Origin: Acetobacteraceae bacterium | Lineage (GTDB): Bacteria; Pseudomonadota; Alphaproteobacteria; Acetobacterales; Acetobacteraceae | Length of the DNA: 54,810 bases | Reading direction: 5' to 3' | Assembly: GCA_025352375.1 (NCBI GenBank) | Contig: JANXTL010000209.1 | Span: forward strand, 1-54,810 | In this document: one piece after another, positions 7,730-16,076 of the stretch | How the letters are laid out: each line of letters starts with the position of its first letter | Numbering within the stretch: position 1 is the stretch's first letter | The notes under the pieces: model-generated | The model's input: the letters and a program-made list of their open reading frames with translations, nothing else | Database searches by the model: none | Told to the model about the DNA's origin: nothing | Translations under genes and position numbers: made by a program

Positions 7730-10700
7730 ATGAGCGGCACCATCGATCCCAACGCCAACGTTTCGACCCTGGCCAATCTGGCGGCAGGTCTAATTGTAAC
7801 CGGCCCCGCGACCGGCGTGACGGTCGCCGAGGATGGCGCGAACGGCGCCTTCGATCGCGCCGCATTGCTGGCGAACGCGACGGACGCGGATGCCGCGGCG
7901 ACGCTGGACATTCAAGTCGACGACCTGACCCTGCCGCCAGGCGTCGTCTACAACCATGTGCCGGGTTTCACGACGGTCTCGACCATCGGCTACTACGGTT
8001 TTTCGCAGATTATCACGGTTCCCACGGCCGACACGCTGACCATCGACCCGTCCAACGCGGCCTATCAAAGCCTCGCCGCCGGGGAGACGCTGGACGTCGT
8101 GGTGAACTATACCATTACGGACGGAACGAACTCAGTCCCGGCCCAGGCGATTTTCCATATCGTCGGCACCAATGACGCGCCCGTTGTGTCCGAACCGATC
8201 GTTGGGTCCGCGTTGCAGGGCGACGCCCCGGTGACAATTAGCGGCATAGGCAACGCCACCGACGTCGACCACGGCGCCGTTCTGTCGGTTGTCGCCGCGC
8301 CGCCGCCGGCCCCCGAGGCCCAGAGCTTTGTCAACGCTGCCGGTGTTGCCGAAGGCGCCGCCCCGCCGTCGCCCCCCGTGCTGCCGTTCGATCCGGCCAC
8401 TTTGCCCTCTGGCGTTACCTTCGATGCCGCGACCAACACCTTTTCCTTCGATCCCTCGAATGCGGCTTATCAGGGCCTGACCCGCGGCCAGACCGCGACG
8501 GTCACGGTGAATTACGGCGTGTCGGACGGCACCGTCGCGACCGCCGCCTCGCTGGTCTTCACGGTGACCGGCGTCGAACACGCACCGACCGTCTCCGGCC
8601 CGGTCACAGGTGTGTTCGTCAACGACGGCGGTGCCGCCGCTTCCTACAATCTGCAAACACTGTTGAGCACTGCGCACGATGTCGATCCGGGCGACAAACT
8701 GACGGTCGTGATCGACCCGAACAATCTGCCGGCCGGCGTGTCATTTGTTACGACACCTGAGCATTTTGTTGCTGGGCACGTGATCGCCGCGCATGTCATC
8801 CAGGCCGGCCCACGCGCCACGCCCTGGGGCAACTACGTTTATCCCACGACGTTCGTTCCGGCCGTCACGGTACCGGATGAGATTGTAGCGGCAACGACCG
8901 TACTGTCGCTCGATCCCTCCAACGCCGTCTATAAAAGTCTGGCGCAGGGCGAGGAACTCGACGTTGTCGTGAATTATCAGGTGAGCGACGGCACCGAGTC
9001 GGTTGCGGCGCAGGCCATCTTCACCGTCAACGGCATCAACGATGCCCCGGTGGTGATCGGTCCGGTCACGGCCGGCGCGACCGAGGATGCGGCGGTCGTC
9101 ACGGTCAACGCCTTGGCGAATGCCACCGACGTCGATCATGGTAGCATCCTGACGGTCGTGGCCCCGCTGCAACCGGCGGTGCCGCCGCCGGGTACCGTGG
9201 CCCCCGGCGACACCGAGGCTGAAAACGAATTCCTTGCGGCCGTTGCCGGCACTGCCGTGGCGAGCCAGGCGTTCGATCCCTCCACCCTGCCGGCTGGCGT
9301 CACCTTCGACGCGGCGACCAACAGATTCTCGATCGATCCGTCCAACGCGGCCTATCAGTATTTGGCGCAAGGTCAGACCACGACGGTTACGGTCAACTAC
9401 GGCATCGGCGACGGCATTGTCGCCACCGCCGCGTCGGTGGTCTTCACGATCACCGGCACCAACGACGCCCCCGTCGTCACCGGCCCCGCCGAAACCTCCG
9501 TCACCGAGGATGGCACGCTCGGCCTCTTCAATCATGCCGCGCTGGTGGCGCATGCCTCCGATGTGGATCTGGCCGACAAGCTGGATATCCAGATCGACGA
9601 CGCCAGCCTGCCGGCCGGTGTGGTCTACAATCACGTGCCTGGGTTCATCACGACGGTCGGCGTCAGCACCACCTATTACGGCGCTATCACGTCCTTCGTG
9701 GACGTGCAGGTCGCGCCGGTCGATACGCTGACGCTGGATCCGTCCAACGCGGCGTATCAGAGCCTCGCGGCCGGCGAAACCGAGGACGTGGTTGTCACCT
9801 ACCGCGTCACCGACGGGATCGCTTCTGCGGCGGCGCAGGCCGCCTTCCATATCACCGGGGTGAACGATGCGCCGGTCGTGGCAGGCGCCGTGACCGCCGC
9901 CGCGACCGAGGACGGCGCCGCTGTGACCGCCAACGCGCTGGCCAATGCGACGGATGTCGATCATGGCAGCGTGCTGTCCGTGGTCGCCGCGCCGCCACCG
10001 CCCCCGGCGGTGGAAGCCAACTTCAGCCCGGCGGGCATCAACGAAACCGCGGCCCTGCCCCCGTCGCCGATCCTGCCATTCGACGCCACGAGTCTGCCGG
10101 CGGGCGTGACGTTCGACGCCGCGACCAACAGCTTCACCATCGATGCGTCCAACGCGGCTTACCAGTCGCTGGCGCAAGGTGGAACTGAGACCGTGACGGT
10201 GCGATACGGCGTTACCGACGGCATGGTGAACACGGCGGCGTCCTTGAATTTCGTGGTCACCGGCACCAACGACGCACCGGTGGTTTCGGGCCCCGTTACC
10301 CTCCTGGCAGTCGCCCGTACCGTGCCGCCGCCAGCGCCCGTTAGCCTCACCTCGCCGCTGGATAAAACCGCAGCGGGGATCGCGGACGTGTTGCCCCCGT
10401 GGATCGATGCGGTCACGGGCGCGGGCGTGCCGCTGGCACAAGCCGCCCATTCGGTGCTGCTGTTGGCCAACGCGACGGACGTCGATCGGGGCACCACGCT
10501 CTCGGTGGTGGGTCTGCCTAGCGTGCTGCCGGCTGGGATCGGCCATATCGTGACGGCGCCGTTTACGACGCCCTCCGACGTTTATTACGGAGCGCCGATC
10601 GTGCATCCGGGTGTCGATGCGCTGGTCATCGATCCGTCCGACCCGTCATTCTCGAGCCTGGCGGAAGGCGAAGTCCAGACCATCACGGTAAACTATGGCG

Positions 10701-13342
10701 TCAGCGATGGCATCGCGACGACGCCGGCCTCCGCGGTGTTCACAATTGTCGGCACCAACGACGCGCCGGTGGTGTCCGGGGCGGTCCTGGGCACTGCGAC
10801 CGAGGACGGCGCGGCGGTGACCTTGAATGGCTTGGCCAGCGCGACCGACGTCGATCATGGATCGGTGCTGAACGTGGTCAATGTGCCGGCGACGCTGCCG
10901 GCCGGCGTTCGGTTCGACGCCGCGACCAATACTTTCACGATCGATCCGTCGAACGCGGCCTACCAGCCGCTGGCGCTGGGTCAGAGGACCTCGGTCACTG
11001 TGAATTACGGTGTTAGCGACGGGATGGTAACGACAGCGGCGAGTGCTGTATTCACCGTCGTGGGTACCAACGACGCGCCGGTCGTGTCGGGCCCGCTCTC
11101 GGTCGGGGTCACGGCCGTTGCCCCCGGTGCCACGGCGGCAGTGACGGTCACCACGCTGGTCACCTCGGACGGGCATGGTGGCGTGCATGACGCACTATCG
11201 GTCTCGGCCGAGGCATCGGCTGCCTCGCTCGGGCTGACGGCGGCGCAGATCTCCAACTCGGTCGATATGCTGGCCAACGCCTCGGATATCGATGTGGGCG
11301 ACGTGCTGTCCATCGTCGGGCTGACTGCGTCGCTGCCGGCTGGGATCAGCCACATTCAGACCCCGGGCTACTACACGCCTTCTCCTGTGTACTATGGGGC
11401 GCCGGTCTACCATCATGGCTTCGATCTGCTGACCATCGATCCGTCCAACCCGGCGTTCCGTTCGCTCGCGGCGGGGGAAACCCAGACCATCGTGGTGAAC
11501 TACGGGATCACCGACGGGCACGCGACGACCGCCGCGTCGGCGTCGTTCACGATCACCGGTGTCAACGACGCGCCGGTCGTGCCCAACCCCGTCGCGACGG
11601 CGACCGAGGATGGGGCCAAGGTGACCATCAACCTGATGTCCACCGCTAGCGATCCCGACCACGGTTCGGTTATCTCCCTGGCGAGCGTGCAGACGGTTTT
11701 GCCGGCTGGCATCACTTACAACGCGGCGACGCAGACCGTCAGTCTGGACCCCACCAACGCGGCATTCCAGTCGCTGGCGCAGGGCCAGACCGGCACATAT
11801 TCGGTTGGTTTCAGCGTCACCGACGGCCAGTTGGTCACGCCGGCGAGCGCAATCTTCTCGGTGGTCGGGGTTAACGATGCCCCGGTGATCGTGGCGCCGA
11901 TGATGGGAACGGCGAACGAGGGGGGCGCACTCGCCAACATCGATCCGCTGGCGAACGTGACCGACGTGGATACGCCGATTGAATCGCTGCGGGTCGTCGG
12001 AATTCCGTCGGTTCTGCCGGCCGGCGTGAGCTTCAACGCGGTCACGCAGAAGTTCTTCCTCGATCCGACCAACGCGGCCTATCAATACCTGTCGCTGAAC
12101 GAAACGATGACGGTTCGCATTCCGTTCGGTATCTCCGACGGGTATGCGACGGTGCCCGCGACCGCGGTCTTCACCATCACAGGCAGGAACAATGCCCCGA
12201 CGGTGACAGGCGCGGTGGCCGGCGGCACGACGACCGGACAGGGGGCCCCCGTTACTCTCAACCTGATCGGCAATGCCTCGGATGTCGATCACCTGGATGT
12301 GCTCAATGTCTCCACGGGGACCGGTGCCACGGTGACCGCGACCGTAACGTCCGGCACCTGGACCGCGCCTGTTTCGTTCACCGTCACGAACAACCGGCTT
12401 ACCATCGATCCGAAGCAATTCGCGTCGCTGGGTGTCGGCAAGACGGTCGGCCTGAGTTTCAACTATCAGGTCACCGACGGTAATCCCGGCGGTTCGGTGG
12501 CGGACAGCGCGACGCTTACCGTCCAAGGAACCAACGCGGGACCCAGCGGCGTCACGATCGGCGATGTAACGTCCTCGCTGGCCAAGGCGCAGTCAGGCAG
12601 CGGGATCAATGCGAAGGTCGCGATCGCGACCTTCGCGCAGACCGGCGGTGTCGCAACCGACGCCTACAGCTACACACTGAGCGGGACCGGGGCCGCACCG
12701 TTTACGTTGGGGACATCGGCCGGCGTCGCGACGTTATCGGTCGGCGCCAGCCCGGCGGTGGGTGCCGCTGGCGGGAAACTCTACACGCTGAATGTCATTG
12801 CGACGGATACGACGGCGGGCATTTCCGCCGCCCCAACATCCGTGGATGTCGTGATTGGCCTCGGTTCCGGTAGCGGCACGATCAATCTGACGTCGCTCAC
12901 CGGGATGGCGCCACCCACGCCCACCTTCATCTTCGACCTCGGCGGTTCGGACAAGATCAACGCGGCCGGCATGACCGGGACGCTGTGGATCGATGGCGGC
13001 CAAGGGGCGGATACGATGACGGGCGGCAGCGGGGCGAACAACTACCTGTATGGCGCGACTACCGACTCCACCCAGACGTTGATGGATATCGTCAACAACT
13101 TCCACACCGCGACCGACCTGCTCGATCTCACGGGATTGGGCACGAGGTTCACGTCCGTGGGGGCGCTGTCGTCCACTGCGACAACCATCGGGGCAAGCGC
13201 GATCGGCTGGCAGACCAGCGGCGGCAACACGTTCGTTTACGTCAACACAAGCAGCAACAGCGCGGGGTTGTCATCGGCTGCGATGAAGATCGAGCTGATG
13301 GGTGTGGTGCCGCTGGGCGCGGGGAATATCGCTCACCTGTAA
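7730..13342 (+). CDS. Giant VCBS/cadherin-like tandem repeat protein with type I secretion-like C-terminus
   Basis: A 1870-residue probable extracellular adhesin or surface protein. There is no N-terminal signal peptide (MSGTIDPNANVSTLANL). About 12 repeat units follow, each ending near SDG...AVFTITGTNDAPVV, the VCBS/cadherin-like signature. Between the junctions the units alternate between a longer form with a YYG-containing insert (HVPGF...YYG...LTIDPSNAAYQSLAAGE) and a shorter form (LPAGVTFDAATN.F.IDPSNAAYQ). The last about 170 residues change to a glycine/aspartate region (GGSDKINAAGM, DGGQGADTMTGGSGANNYLYG) and a hydrophobic, aspartate-poor end (DLLDLTGLGTRF to GNIAHL). This fits RTX-like type I secretion targets. 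No ABC/HlyD/TolC exporter is in the window. ATG 7730 has AAAAGGAAG eight bases upstream; an earlier in-frame start at 7643 lacks one. Function is inferred; adhesion or biofilm is the usual role. Confidence 0.85.
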   Translation: MSGTIDPNANVSTLANLAAGLIVTGPATGVTVAEDGANGAFDRAALLANATDADAAATLDIQVDDLTLPPGVVYNHVPGFTTVSTIGYYGFSQIITVPTADTLTIDPSNAAYQSLAAGETLDVVVNYTITDGTNSVPAQAIFHIVGTNDAPVVSEPIVGSALQGDAPVTISGIGNATDVDHGAVLSVVAAPPPAPEAQSFVNAAGVAEGAAPPSPPVLPFDPATLPSGVTFDAATNTFSFDPSNAAYQGLTRGQTATVTVNYGVSDGTVATAASLVFTVTGVEHAPTVSGPVTGVFVNDGGAAASYNLQTLLSTAHDVDPGDKLTVVIDPNNLPAGVSFVTTPEHFVAGHVIAAHVIQAGPRATPWGNYVYPTTFVPAVTVPDEIVAATTVLSLDPSNAVYKSLAQGEELDVVVNYQVSDGTESVAAQAIFTVNGINDAPVVIGPVTAGATEDAAVVTVNALANATDVDHGSILTVVAPLQPAVPPPGTVAPGDTEAENEFLAAVAGTAVASQAFDPSTLPAGVTFDAATNRFSIDPSNAAYQYLAQGQTTTVTVNYGIGDGIVATAASVVFTITGTNDAPVVTGPAETSVTEDGTLGLFNHAALVAHASDVDLADKLDIQIDDASLPAGVVYNHVPGFITTVGVSTTYYGAITSFVDVQVAPVDTLTLDPSNAAYQSLAAGETEDVVVTYRVTDGIASAAAQAAFHITGVNDAPVVAGAVTAAATEDGAAVTANALANATDVDHGSVLSVVAAPPPPPAVEANFSPAGINETAALPPSPILPFDATSLPAGVTFDAATNSFTIDASNAAYQSLAQGGTETVTVRYGVTDGMVNTAASLNFVVTGTNDAPVVSGPVTLLAVARTVPPPAPVSLTSPLDKTAAGIADVLPPWIDAVTGAGVPLAQAAHSVLLLANATDVDRGTTLSVVGLPSVLPAGIGHIVTAPFTTPSDVYYGAPIVHPGVDALVIDPSDPSFSSLAEGEVQTITVNYGVSDGIATTPASAVFTIVGTNDAPVVSGAVLGTATEDGAAVTLNGLASATDVDHGSVLNVVNVPATLPAGVRFDAATNTFTIDPSNAAYQPLALGQRTSVTVNYGVSDGMVTTAASAVFTVVGTNDAPVVSGPLSVGVTAVAPGATAAVTVTTLVTSDGHGGVHDALSVSAEASAASLGLTAAQISNSVDMLANASDIDVGDVLSIVGLTASLPAGISHIQTPGYYTPSPVYYGAPVYHHGFDLLTIDPSNPAFRSLAAGETQTIVVNYGITDGHATTAASASFTITGVNDAPVVPNPVATATEDGAKVTINLMSTASDPDHGSVISLASVQTVLPAGITYNAATQTVSLDPTNAAFQSLAQGQTGTYSVGFSVTDGQLVTPASAIFSVVGVNDAPVIVAPMMGTANEGGALANIDPLANVTDVDTPIESLRVVGIPSVLPAGVSFNAVTQKFFLDPTNAAYQYLSLNETMTVRIPFGISDGYATVPATAVFTITGRNNAPTVTGAVAGGTTTGQGAPVTLNLIGNASDVDHLDVLNVSTGTGATVTATVTSGTWTAPVSFTVTNNRLTIDPKQFASLGVGKTVGLSFNYQVTDGNPGGSVADSATLTVQGTNAGPSGVTIGDVTSSLAKAQSGSGINAKVAIATFAQTGGVATDAYSYTLSGTGAAPFTLGTSAGVATLSVGASPAVGAAGGKLYTLNVIATDTTAGISAAPTSVDVVIGLGSGSGTINLTSLTGMAPPTPTFIFDLGGSDKINAAGMTGTLWIDGGQGADTMTGGSGANNYLYGATTDSTQTLMDIVNNFHTATDLLDLTGLGTRFTSVGALSSTATTIGASAIGWQTSGGNTFVYVNTSSNSAGLSSAAMKIELMGVVPLGAGNIAHL

Positions 13343-13363
13343 CGGATGGGGCCTCGGCTACGG

Positions 13364-13396
13364 AACGAATGCGCGGGCTGGGTCCGCGCATTCGTT
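13364..13396 (+). terminator. Strong hairpin after the giant repeat gene
   Basis: AACGAATGCGCGG (13364-13376) and CCGCGCATTCGTT (13384-13396) are perfect complements with a 7-base loop, a 13-bp stem starting 21 bases after the stop codon and followed by TATT. It is a likely intrinsic terminator for the giant gene, though the U-tract is short. Confidence 0.7.
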
Positions 13397-13504
13397 TATT
13401 GCCCGTCAGGATTCGCCGAGAAGCCTGTCCACCAAAGAAACGACGCACGGCGCCGCGCCCGCAGCGCCTGCCCAAGGGCAGGTGCCGCGGACGCAATATC
13501 CGCC

Positions 13505-13557
13505 TAGACCATGATCGTTTGAGGTCGCATGCGATCTCGGCGTTGGATCATGGTCTA
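13505..13557. repeat. REP-like palindromic intergenic element
   Basis: TAGACCATGATC (13505-13516) is repeated in exact inverse as GATCATGGTCTA (13546-13557), with a second small palindrome TCGCATGCGA between them. The outer arms resemble palindromic intergenic repeats known from alphaproteobacteria. The assignment as a dispersed repeat cannot be confirmed from one copy. Confidence 0.6.
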
Positions 13558-13587
13558 AGCCTTTGTTTGAGAGGGTGATTCACGCCC

Positions 13588-13605
13588 GAGGTTGAAGTCA
13601 ACCTC
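13588..13605. repeat. Second palindrome of the intergenic array
   Basis: GAGGTTGA, AG, TCAACCTC form a perfect 8+2+8 palindrome, flanked by GCC on the left and GGC on the right, and an imperfect extension toward GTGATTCACG and CGATCACGC. It follows the previous palindrome by 30 bases and looks like a separate REP-type unit. Confidence 0.55.
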
Positions 13606-13619
13606 AGGCGATCACGCTC

Positions 13620-13653
13620 TAGGCGCCGGCGGAAGGGGGAGAACCGGCGCCTA
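13620..13653. terminator. Perfect 10-bp hairpin between convergent genes
   Basis: TAGGCGCCGG (13620-13629) and CCGGCGCCTA (13644-13653) pair perfectly around a 14-base purine-rich loop. It lies 22 bases beyond the stop of the minus-strand DUF1236 gene, so it may end that transcript; neither strand has a following U-tract, so a role as another repeat element is equally possible. Confidence 0.45.
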
Positions 13654-13675
13654 ACGGAATGTCAGGCTGGGCCGG

Positions 13676-14032
13676 TTAACCGCCGCCGCCAGTACCGTTG
13701 GGCCCCCAGGTATGCACGACCTTGCGCGTCGTGGTTTCCACGACCACTGGGTTGTTGTTAATCATCGCGTAGCTGTATTGCCCGGCCGGCATTTTCATGG
13801 TGGCGGGCAGTGGGTAAATCGTGACGTCGCTTGGCAGCACCATGCCCTCGGCCGGCACCATCTTCGGATCATTGAATCCGGTGTGTTTGTTGGTTGTCGA
13901 ATACTCACGCATGGCCGTGCCTTGATCGGTGGTCCAGATCGTGGTCGTCGCCGACGTCGTCTGCGCCTGGGCAAGCCCGACCCCAGCCATCAGAGCGGCC
14001 GCAGTCGCGAGCGAGAACAATGACTTTCTCAT
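13676..14032 (-). CDS. DUF1236 family small exported protein
   Basis: A 118-residue protein with a clear signal peptide (MRKSLFSLATAAALMAGVGLAQAQ) and a short periplasmic domain. The segment TIYPLPATMKMPAGQYSYAMINNNPVVVETTTRKVVHTW matches the DUF1236 pattern, a domain found in small exported proteins of alphaproteobacteria with no established function. The C-terminus is glycine-rich (GTGGGG). It is monocistronic, followed by an array of palindromes and preceded by about 165 bases without a gene that separate it from a decayed transporter gene. Family assignment is by pattern; function is unknown. Confidence 0.8.
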   Translation of the reverse strand: MRKSLFSLATAAALMAGVGLAQAQTTSATTTIWTTDQGTAMREYSTTNKHTGFNDPKMVPAEGMVLPSDVTIYPLPATMKMPAGQYSYAMINNNPVVVETTTRKVVHTWGPNGTGGGG

Positions 14033-14197
14033 CGTGGATTCCTTTATTCATTCACCGGTTAGGAAAACCCACCGTTTGTTGGGTGGCAGCGCGGCTGACG
14101 ATCCCGTGGTGGGCTTTCGGTTCGGCAGAGATGGGCCTTCCGGCGCAAGATCAACAGCGTCGGAAATTACCCACGCGTCTGGCCCAAAAATTACGCT

Positions 14198-14633
14198 TCA
14201 GTTCCCCGGCAAGTCCCAGATCTCTTGCCAAAACAAATCCTTCCACGACGCGGCATTCACCTTGTTGCGCCCGACCCATTACAGAAAACCCGGTCCATTT
14301 CGTGGATGCCAGCGGCGTCACGCTGTAGATATTCGGGGGATCGTCCAGGATTTGCTGGATCAGCGTGCCGTCCAGCAGGCCCGGCGGCCCGCCGGACACG
14401 ATATCGACCGCCCCGGACAGCAGCGCGTCGTTCGTCGCGTCGGGGCCATTAAAGGTGGCGAAGGTGACCTTCACGCCAGGCACGCCGAGCGCGGCGGCGT
14501 GCTTCTCGATCGGCCATTGGTGCTTCATGACGTTGAATTGAAGGAAAGCGATACTGGTCTGCTGGGCGGTACGAACGTCGGTTTTCTAGGCGTACGCGGG
14601 CAAAGCGCACAGCAGCAATGCTGTCAGTTCCAT
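14198..14633 (-). pseudogene. Decayed ABC transporter substrate-binding protein (NitT/TauT-like)
   Basis: Reading the minus strand from ATG 14633 gives a signal-peptide-like MELTALLLCALPAYA, then an in-frame TAG at 14586-14588. The frame continues as QTSIAFLQFNVMKHQWPIEKHAA and NDALLSGAVDIVSGGPPGLL, typical of nitrate/sulfonate/taurine-type periplasmic binding proteins. After GGPPGLL the protein jumps directly to PPNIYSVTPLAST, a segment that normally lies near the C-terminus, so most of the ligand-binding middle (roughly half the gene) is deleted. A frameshift after VMGRAQQ then hides the typical tail VNAASWKDLFWQEIWDLPGN, readable in the next frame to a TGA at 14198-14200. Nonsense mutation, deletion and frameshift together make this a clear pseudogene; no permease or ATPase partner remains. 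Confidence 0.85.
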
Positions 14634-14694
14634 TAAGTGGGGACATCGTTGGATTCCCCCGATTGTGGGCGCCTATGCCATGCAGTGCCGGTTG

Positions 14695-14713
14695 ATGTAA
14701 GAGTCTCTCACAT
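14695..14713. promoter_or_regulatory. Candidate TetR operator overlapping the tetR start
   Basis: ATGTAAGAGTCTCTCACAT is a near-perfect palindrome of 9+1+9 bases with one mismatch. It covers the first two bases of the regulator's ATG (14712), so binding would block its own expression. A related element lies in front of the next gene. Confidence 0.65.
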
Positions 14714-15362
14714 GAGCTGGACACGACAAGGCGGCGGGCACGAACGGCGCAGCTACCACCACGGCAACCTGCGGGAGGCTTTGTTGGAGGCTGCTCTGCA
14801 GCTGATCGCCGCCAATGGCCCGGCCGGTTTTACAATCGCCGAGGCCGCCCGGCTTGCCGGCGTCAGCCCCGCCGCCCCGTATCGCCATTTCAGCGATGCC
14901 GGCGCACTGATCGCCGAAGTCGCTCTGCGCGGGTTCGAACGGTTCGCCGACGCACTTGAACGCGCCTGGAATGACGGGCGACCCGATCCGGTGCGCGCGT
15001 TCGAAGCCCTCGGGCGTGCCTATCTCAGCTTCGCTCGGCAGGAACCCGCGTATTACGCCGCGATGTTCGAAGCCCGCATCGCGGCGGAGGCGTATCCCGG
15101 CTTACAGGCGGCCGGCGATCGGGCTTTCGGGGTGCTGCGGGACGCGAGCGAACGGCTGATCGGGGATTTGCCCCGAGAAACTCGTCCGCCGGCGCTGATG
15201 ATGGCGCTCCACATCTGGTCGATGTCGCACGGCATCGCGTCGCTGTTCGTCCGCGCCGATCCGTCTCGCCGGAAACTGCCAATGTCCCCCGAAGACCTGC
15301 TGGAGGCCGGCGTACTATTATATTTGCAAAGCCTCGGTTTGGCCGGGGCGAAAAAGCCTTGA
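14712..15362 (+). CDS. TetR/AcrR family transcriptional regulator
   Basis: A 216-residue regulator with the TetR DNA-binding domain at the N-terminus (YHHGNLREALLEAALQLIAANGPAGFTIAEAARLAGVSPAAPYRHF) and an all-helical ligand domain of the WHG type (EPAYYAAMFEARIAAEAYP, ALHIWSMSHGIASLF). ATG 14712 was chosen because MSWTRQGGGHERRSYHHGN is a usual TetR lead-in; a GTG at 14637 in the same frame would add 25 unlike residues. No Shine-Dalgarno is visible because the start codon lies within a palindrome, so the message may be leaderless or start further up. It precedes a DUF2852 gene by 55 bases with another palindrome in the gap, suggesting it controls itself and that gene. Confidence 0.93.
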   Translation: MSWTRQGGGHERRSYHHGNLREALLEAALQLIAANGPAGFTIAEAARLAGVSPAAPYRHFSDAGALIAEVALRGFERFADALERAWNDGRPDPVRAFEALGRAYLSFARQEPAYYAAMFEARIAAEAYPGLQAAGDRAFGVLRDASERLIGDLPRETRPPALMMALHIWSMSHGIASLFVRADPSRRKLPMSPEDLLEAGVLLYLQSLGLAGAKKP

Positions 15363-15383
15363 CGAACCGCGACGCGATTCCTA

Positions 15384-15408
15384 ATGTAAATGTGTCTTAC
15401 ATTCACAT
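15384..15408. promoter_or_regulatory. Second candidate TetR operator, upstream of the DUF2852 gene
   Basis: ATGTAA (15384-15389) and TTACAT (15397-15402) are perfect inverted half-sites, and a further TCACAT (15403-15408) extends this to a 12+1+12 pseudo-palindrome centred on 15396 with 9 of 12 positions matched. The ATGT(A/G)A half-site is the same as in the palindrome at the tetR start. Confidence 0.6.
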
Positions 15409-15417
15409 GAGGACGCT

Positions 15418-15960
15418 ATGGTCAGCACAGCAAACCAACAAGCCTACGGACAATCCCCCTGGGGGAGCGGGCCGCAATATCCAGGCAATCCGTCGTACGG
15501 ACCGCCATTTTGGCATCCCGCCGGCCTCAGCCGGCCTCTGGGGATCGTCGCGATGATCCTGGGATTCGTGTTTTTTTGGCCAATCGGTTTGGCCTTGTTG
15601 TTCTTCATGAAATGGAGTGGTCACATGGGTTGCTGGGGACGGCGCCACCAGGCGCAATGGGGCGGGAACGAGAGCACCGGCGGGTGGCAGGGCCCATTCC
15701 AGGGCTGGGCGCCGTGGAAGGCTTGGAACGCCCAAGCAAATACCTCGCAACCGCAGGCGACCCCTGCCAGCGGCAACCGCGCATTCGACGAATACCGCAC
15801 CGCGACGCTGCGCCGGTTGGAGGAGGAACAGCAGGAGTTCGGCGGCTTCCTCGAGCGTCTGCGCTTTGCCAAGGACAAGGCTGAGTTCGACCAGTTCATG
15901 GCCGAGCGACGGGAACGTCCGCCGGTGCCTCCTGGCCCGGAGAATCGTCCGAACCCGTAG
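15418..15960 (+). CDS. DUF2852 domain membrane protein
   Basis: A 180-residue protein of the alphaproteobacterial DUF2852 family with no established function. It has a Gly/Pro/Tyr-rich N-terminus (QAYGQSPWGSGPQYPGNPSYGPP), one membrane segment (LGIVAMILGFVFFWPIGLALLFF), a Trp/Gly-rich middle and a conserved charged C-terminal helix (AFDEYRTATLRRLEEEQQEF, FLERLRFAKDKAEFDQFMAER). A GAGG lies just before the ATG. It follows the TetR gene and has a palindrome like the one at the regulator's start, so it is probably the regulated partner. Topology suggests a cytoplasmic C-terminal coiled helix attached to the inner membrane. Confidence 0.85.
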   Translation: MVSTANQQAYGQSPWGSGPQYPGNPSYGPPFWHPAGLSRPLGIVAMILGFVFFWPIGLALLFFMKWSGHMGCWGRRHQAQWGGNESTGGWQGPFQGWAPWKAWNAQANTSQPQATPASGNRAFDEYRTATLRRLEEEQQEFGGFLERLRFAKDKAEFDQFMAERRERPPVPPGPENRPNP

Positions 15961-16016
15961 ATTTTCCCCGAAATCTTAACCGCTCCTTAACCTTTCCACT
16001 GATAGAGTGCATACGT

Positions 16017-16044
16017 CGCGCCAGGGGGCTTGCTCTCTGGCGCG
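16017..16044 (+). other. Hairpin in the sucA upstream region
   Basis: CGCGCCAG (16017-16024) and CTGGCGCG (16037-16044) form a perfect 8-bp stem with a 12-base loop, 32 bases before the sucA start. It has no U-tract, so it could be a weak terminator for the DUF2852 gene or a 5' untranslated structure of the sucA message. Confidence 0.35.
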
Positions 16045-16076
16045 GGCCTTGTCGGGCCGTCAGGCGGGCCGGCTGC

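Noticed and set aside
8741-10606. 621-codon minus-strand open frame inside the giant repeat gene
   Set aside because: It is rich in His, Arg and Gly, has no recognisable domain and mirrors the repeat structure of the plus-strand gene; it is a GC-driven antisense shadow.
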